Of a stretch of DNA of 17,040 nt, positions 15,045-17,040 are shown in pieces. Within the stretch, counting starts at the first letter, position 1; each line of letters opens with the position of its first letter. The stretch is from contig CAIYPH010000460.1 of NCBI GenBank assembly GCA_903928045.1, positions 1-17,040 of the forward strand, read 5' to 3'. Under the pieces are notes generated by a model, which was given only the letters and a program-made list of their open reading frames with translations, was not told where the DNA came from and ran no database searches. This DNA is from an uncultured Rhodospirillales bacterium (GTDB lineage: Bacteria; Pseudomonadota; Alphaproteobacteria; Acetobacterales; Acetobacteraceae). Both the position numbers and the translations under genes were made by a program.

Positions 15045-16103
15045 TCAACCCGCGCCACCCCGGCCGCCGGCCGCGGCCACCAGGTGGGCCATGAAGCCCC
15101 GCGTGCCGTGATCCCGCTCGTAGCGCGCCGCCGCCACCGCGCCCAGCCGCGCCCGCAACGCCGCGTCCCCGGCCAGCCGCGCAATCGCCGCCCTCAGCGC
15201 CCCCGCGTCGCCGAGCGGCACCAGCAGCGCATCCTCGCCATCGGCCGCATAATCGCGGATGGTCGGCGTATCCGTCACGATCGCCGGCCGCGCCAGCGCC
15301 TTGGCCTGGATCAGCACCATCTGGCCAGCGGAGATATCGCCCACCGCCAGCGGCAGCGCCACGATATCGGCGCGCGCGAGTTCACCAAGATAAGCCGCGC
15401 CATGGCAATCACCCAGCACCGTCACCCGCGCGCCAGGCGGCACCGGGGGAATGGCCGGGACGAAATCACAAATCACCCGCGCCTCGACATCGAGCCCGAC
15501 AATGGCCTCGAACAGCGTCGCGTAGTCGCGCCCCGATTTGCCGGCGGATACCACGACCGGCCGCGCCCGCGGCGGGATCGCCCCGGCCTCCGCCATGATG
15601 GCCGCGCGGGCGTCGATGTTGAGGCCGTAGGGGACAAACACGAACCGGGCCCGCGCGTTCGGGAACACGCGGCAATAACGCTCGGCTTCGAGGCGGGAAT
15701 GCACGATGGCAACGTCGACATGGCGCAGCACGAAAGCGTAGTAGGCGCGCCGCACCGCATCGAGCCGCTTCTTGCCGCGCGCGGTGAAGATGAACGGCGT
15801 TACCACGATCCGCGTCTTGCGGCGGCGCAGGAAACGCATCGCCGCGAACACCAGGGTTTCGATGTCCGAACTCACCACCACCGCATCCGGCGCCGGGCGC
15901 GCCACCACCAGCGAGCGCCAGCTGCTCGCCAGCGCGAACCCGATCAGCCGCGGCAGGCAGACGAACAGCAGCTCCGCCGTCGAGCGATAATTGAACGAGA
16001 TATGGTCGGCGAAAATCCGGTGCTCCGCCCCGATCTCGCGCAACGCCTGCCCATACAGCGTTTGGGCGGCGTCCCGCGAAAACATCGGAAAGAAGTGGAT
16101 CAC
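15045..16103 (-). CDS. Glycosyltransferase, GT4-like (GT-B fold)
   Basis: This protein of about 352 residues shows the pattern of family 4 glycosyltransferases, which use nucleotide-sugar donors to build glycans. The N-terminal half is an acceptor-side Rossmann-like domain containing VAIVHSRLEAERY (131-143) and FVFVPYGLNID (155-165). The donor-side half contains VVSAGKSGRDYATLFEA (184-200), a gap with LGELARADIVALPL, and then SAGQMVLIQAKALARPAIVTD (258-278), which replaces the usual E-x7-E region. GEDALLVPLGDAGALRAAI (289-307) closes the donor site. The frame is open to 16229, but that overlaps the secA end; the GTG at 16103 (protein starting VIHFFPMF) leaves a 16-base gap and has GAGG just upstream. 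An ATG at 16085 is an alternative. Acceptor and sugar are unknown. Confidence 0.8.
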   Translation of the reverse strand: MIHFFPMFSRDAAQTLYGQALREIGAEHRIFADHISFNYRSTAELLFVCLPRLIGFALASSWRSLVVARPAPDAVVVSSDIETLVFAAMRFLRRRKTRIVVTPFIFTARGKKRLDAVRRAYYAFVLRHVDVAIVHSRLEAERYCRVFPNARARFVFVPYGLNIDARAAIMAEAGAIPPRARPVVVSAGKSGRDYATLFEAIVGLDVEARVICDFVPAIPPVPPGARVTVLGDCHGAAYLGELARADIVALPLAVGDISAGQMVLIQAKALARPAIVTDTPTIRDYAADGEDALLVPLGDAGALRAAIARLAGDAALRARLGAVAAARYERDHGTRGFMAHLVAAAGGRGGAG

Positions 16104-16119
16104 CCCTCGCCGAGCCGCG

Positions 16120-17040
16120 CTAGATGGTCCGCCCGTGACAATGTTTGTACTTGCGGCCCGACCCGCAGGGACACGCCGCGTTGCGCCCGACATTGCGCCA
16201 GGTCGAGGGGTCGTTGGGGTCGACCCCATCGGCGCGCAGGGCTTGCTCCTCGGTCACATCGGCGGCGATCGTCGCCATGCCATAGCCGCCATCCCCGGTG
16301 GAGAACGCGCCCTCCGGCTCCGCATGGGTCTCGCTGATCTGCTGGTAGGGCACCGTCTCCGGCTCGGGCGCGATCTCGGCACGGGTGAGCATGGCGATCA
16401 CCCGCTCCTTCATCTCGTCGAGCATGGCGTTGAACAGGGTGAACGCCTCGCTCTTGTATTCGTTCAGCGGGTCGCGCTGGCCATAGGCGCGCAGCACGAT
16501 GCCCTGGCGGAGATGGTCGAGCGCCAGCAGATGCTCCTTCCACACCGCATCGAAGATCTGCAGCAGCAGGCTCTTCTCGATGAAGCGCATCAGGTCCGGC
16601 CCGAAATTGGCGGCCTTGGCGGCCATCAGCTCGTCGGAGGCCTTCAGGATGCGCTCCCGCACGCCGGCCTCATCCATGCCCTCCTCGCGTGCCCAGTCCA
16701 CCACCGGCAGATCGAGGTTCAGCACCCGCTGCACGTCCTCGGCGAGCGCCGGGGTTTCCCACTGCTCGGCGAAGGCCTTCTCGGGAATGCGGCGATGCAC
16801 CATGTCCTCGATCAGCTCATGGCGCATGTCGGTGACGATCGCGGCCACGTCCGCGGCGTGCATGAACTCCTTGCGCTGCGCGTAGACCTCGCGGCGCTGA
16901 TCGTTCATCACGTCGTCGTATTTCAGCACGTTCTTGCGGGTGTCGAAGTTGCGCGCCTCGACCTTCTTCTGCGCCTTCTCGAGCGCCTTGTTGATCCAGG
17001 GATGCACGATCGCCTCGCCATCCTTCAGGCCGAGCTTTTG
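16120..17040 (-). CDS. secA: Protein translocase ATPase SecA, C-terminal part (5' end outside window)
   Basis: SecA drives preprotein export through SecYEG. The visible 306 residues run from [21 protein letters not shown] to the stop, covering the helical scaffold and wing region and the C-terminal tail. Clear landmarks are [48 protein letters not shown], and the tail's metal-binding SEC-C motif [14 protein letters not shown], which holds zinc and contacts SecB and lipids. The frame stays open through the window edge, so the rest of the gene lies to the right. No disruption is seen. The glycosyltransferase gene starts 16 bases downstream and could be read through from secA. Confidence 0.98.
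   Translation of the reverse strand, partial: QKLGLKDGEAIVHPWINKALEKAQKKVEARNFDTRKNVLKYDDVMNDQRREVYAQRKEFMHAADVAAIVTDMRHELIEDMVHRRIPEKAFAEQWETPALAEDVQRVLNLDLPVVDWAREEGMDEAGVRERILKASDELMAAKAANFGPDLMRFIEKSLLLQIFDAVWKEHLLALDHLRQGIVLRAYGQRDPLNEYKSEAFTLFNAMLDEMKERVIAMLTRAEIAPEPETVPYQQISETHAEPEGAFSTGDGGYGMATIAADVTEEQALRADGVDPNDPSTWRNVGRNAACPCGSGRKYKHCHGRTI

Noticed and set aside
16104..16229. Extended N-terminus of the glycosyltransferase overlapping the secA end
   Set aside because: The extra 42 residues are low-complexity and overlap secA, whereas a GTG at 16103 starts directly at the first strand of the fold.

Overview
The window is GC-rich, gene-dense DNA from an alphaproteobacterium, with short intergenic gaps and housekeeping genes at both ends. 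Acetobacteraceae or a related Rhodospirillales lineage is my best guess. It rests on overall composition and on an AT-rich nested palindrome of a kind I associate with that family; it is an impression, not a search result. The left end carries the 3' part of uvrB (+ strand) and the right end the 3' part of secA (- strand). No tRNA, rRNA, CRISPR array, transposase or integrase was seen, and no gap without a gene exceeds 300 bases.

The left accessory block (about 1965-7886, - strand) reads as one six-gene operon. In transcription order it encodes a Bcr/CflA-type MFS exporter, a TauD/TfdA-type Fe(II)/2-oxoglutarate dioxygenase, a CaiB/BaiF (class III) CoA-transferase, a crotonase-fold protein lacking both classical hydratase glutamates, and two tandem paralogous sulfotransferase-domain proteins. 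All gaps are under 50 bp and the transferase/crotonase pair shares an ATGA overlap. It converges on uvrB across a large AT-rich inverted repeat. It looks like a small-molecule catabolic or tailoring pathway of unknown substrate.

The central block (8051-13086, + strand) is the most interesting part. Four tightly packed genes encode an FkbH-like HAD enzyme, an acyl carrier protein, an MBOAT membrane acyltransferase and a membrane-anchored SGNH-type protein. This layout parallels the Dlt (D-alanylation) system, with an FkbH-like enzyme in place of the adenylating enzyme DltA. FkbH relatives load a glyceryl unit from 1,3-bisphosphoglycerate onto an ACP. The MBOAT ends exactly in F-L-Y-W-Q-F, which fits the C-terminal acyl-shuttle hexapeptide described for Dlt-like machines. 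I infer a system that moves a glyceryl (or related hydroxyacyl) group from a cytoplasmic ACP thioester across the membrane onto an envelope polymer.

The right block (13225-16103, - strand) lies downstream of secA. It holds a GT4-type glycosyltransferase and a cysteine-motif methyltransferase, nearly abutting, followed after 120 bp by a second SAM methyltransferase. These may belong to surface-glycan synthesis. A cluster of hairpins separates this block from the converging acylation operon.
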